This document shows, one piece after another, positions 59,061-59,489 of a stretch of 59,489 nt of DNA. The DNA lies in contig NZ_JACJJE010000018.1 of NCBI RefSeq assembly GCF_016899775.1, forward strand, positions 1 to 59,489, given 5' to 3'. Position numbers and translations under genes: made by a program. The notes below the pieces were generated by a model. It was not told where the DNA came from, ran no database searches, and saw only the letters and a list, made by a program, of their open reading frames with translations. Origin of the DNA: Pseudoflavonifractor capillosus (lineage in GTDB: Bacteria; Bacillota; Clostridia; Oscillospirales; Oscillospiraceae). Position 1 is the stretch's first letter. Each line of letters opens with the position of its first letter.

Positions 59061-59255
59061 TCAAATGGAATACTCCTGCTCAATGAATTTATCAAATAGA
59101 CGGCGTTTTATCAGGCGCTTGCTCCCCACCCACAAAACAAATTGGCAATTCTGTTCACTGGTAAGGTCGCGCAGCTTGTTGATACCAATTCCTGAATACG
59201 CAGCCGCTTCTTCTAAGGTCAAATTACTCTTTTCCCAAATCGGGACTTCCTTCAT
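59061..59255 (-). CDS. xis: Excisionase of element 2
   Basis: 64 residues. ATG 59255 with AGGAG upstream. NLTLEEAAAYSGIGINKLRDL, then FVLWVGSKRLIKRRLFDKFIEQ, the Tn916-type excisionase pattern also seen in the protein at 45897. It lies 85 bases upstream of int. Confidence 0.88.
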   Translation of the reverse strand: MKEVPIWEKSNLTLEEAAAYSGIGINKLRDLTSEQNCQFVLWVGSKRLIKRRLFDKFIEQEYSI

Positions 59256-59269
59256 AGGCAATACTCCTT

Positions 59270-59489
59270 TCAGTCAGCAATCAGTTTCTTCATGCTCTTC
59301 ATTTTCCGCTGCGCGGTTTCCTGCCGGAAGTTGTCGCCGGTGAAGCGTACCGGGACGCACATGGAAAGCAGGCGGTCATAAATCCGGGAATGGGCGGTGT
59401 CCTCCGGGTTCCGCAGGTCGTCCAGCGTGAGGTTGGTCGTGACGATCAGCGGCTTGCCGCTGCGGTAACGGCTGTCAATCACATTGAAA
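59270..59489 (-). CDS. DnaC/IstB-like ATPase, C-terminal part (runs off the window)
   Basis: The last ~72 codons are visible: VIDSRYRSGKPLIVTTNLTL (sensor-1 type Thr-Thr-Asn), HSRIYDRLLSMCVPVRFTG and a basic end. This matches the C-terminal part of DnaC/IstB helicase-loader-like ATPases common in clostridial integrative elements. The P-loop is outside the window. Confidence 0.8.
   Translation of the reverse strand, partial: FNVIDSRYRSGKPLIVTTNLTLDDLRNPEDTAHSRIYDRLLSMCVPVRFTGDNFRQETAQRKMKSMKKLIAD

Larger units (their letters stand above)
57584..59489. mobile_element. Integrative element 2, left end only
   Basis: Starts at the second core and continues past the window. It shows the same layout as element 1: att core, tandem arm-like repeats, a 399-residue integrase and an excisionase, followed here by a DnaC/IstB-like ATPase. 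The two elements are therefore stacked in tandem at one target site. Confidence 0.75.

Overview
The window is high-GC DNA from a Gram-positive anaerobe, most likely a butyrate-forming gut Clostridia of the Oscillospiraceae type. The evidence is a butyryl-CoA:acetate CoA-transferase-like gene, many AGGAGG-type ribosome binding sites, GTG/TTG starts, SpoIIE/STAS/RsbW proteins, LytTR regulators and Tn916-like integrases. No rRNA, tRNA or CRISPR array was seen. All names come from reading the sequence by eye. No database search was possible.

Region 1 (1-14062) looks like the 3' part of an extracellular contractile injection system (eCIS) locus; its tube, sheath and baseplate genes would lie to the left, outside the window. 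Present are a DUF4280 PAAR-like spike tip, a large AAA+ ATPase, a 928-residue DUF4157 (HELVH) candidate effector and a small acidic protein that could be its chaperone. Between the ATPase and the effector lies a partner-switching signalling block: two SpoIIE-family proteins (one apparently a dead phosphatase fused to a decayed kinase-like domain), two RsbW-like ATPases, one STAS protein, a DUF2156 acyltransferase-like protein and a MATE transporter fused to an RsbW-like domain. Two kinase-less LytTR regulators follow (14385-15820).

Region 2 (16255-44377) is mostly chromosomal: a Ser/Thr kinase with a zinc-ribbon/beta-helix membrane protein, a flavin reductase-like protein, shikimate kinase, a DEAD-box helicase, the CoA-transferase, asparaginase, a flavodoxin/ferredoxin, RmlA, a lipoprotein-response regulator-histidine kinase set, DUF1385, prmC, recA-recX, rimO, pgsA, an ECF sigma/anti-sigma pair, ldh and a low-molecular-weight phosphatase. 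Several intergenic repeat families occur here. One is bordered in both its copies by a locus-specific terminator hairpin present twice. Mosaic repeat blocks surround rimO, and a diverged fragment of a rimO 3' end lies downstream.

Region 3 (about 44348-59489) holds two tandem integrative elements at the 5' end of the phosphatase gene. Element 1 (about 13.2 kb) encodes integrase, excisionase, a VapE-like ATPase, a MobV relaxase, small mobilome proteins and an AT-rich cassette: controller-type HTH protein, fused PD-(D/E)XK nuclease-N6-methylase, specificity subunit and a HEPN-motif protein. Element 2 starts at the second att-like core with its own integrase, excisionase and a DnaC/IstB-like ATPase, and runs out of the window.
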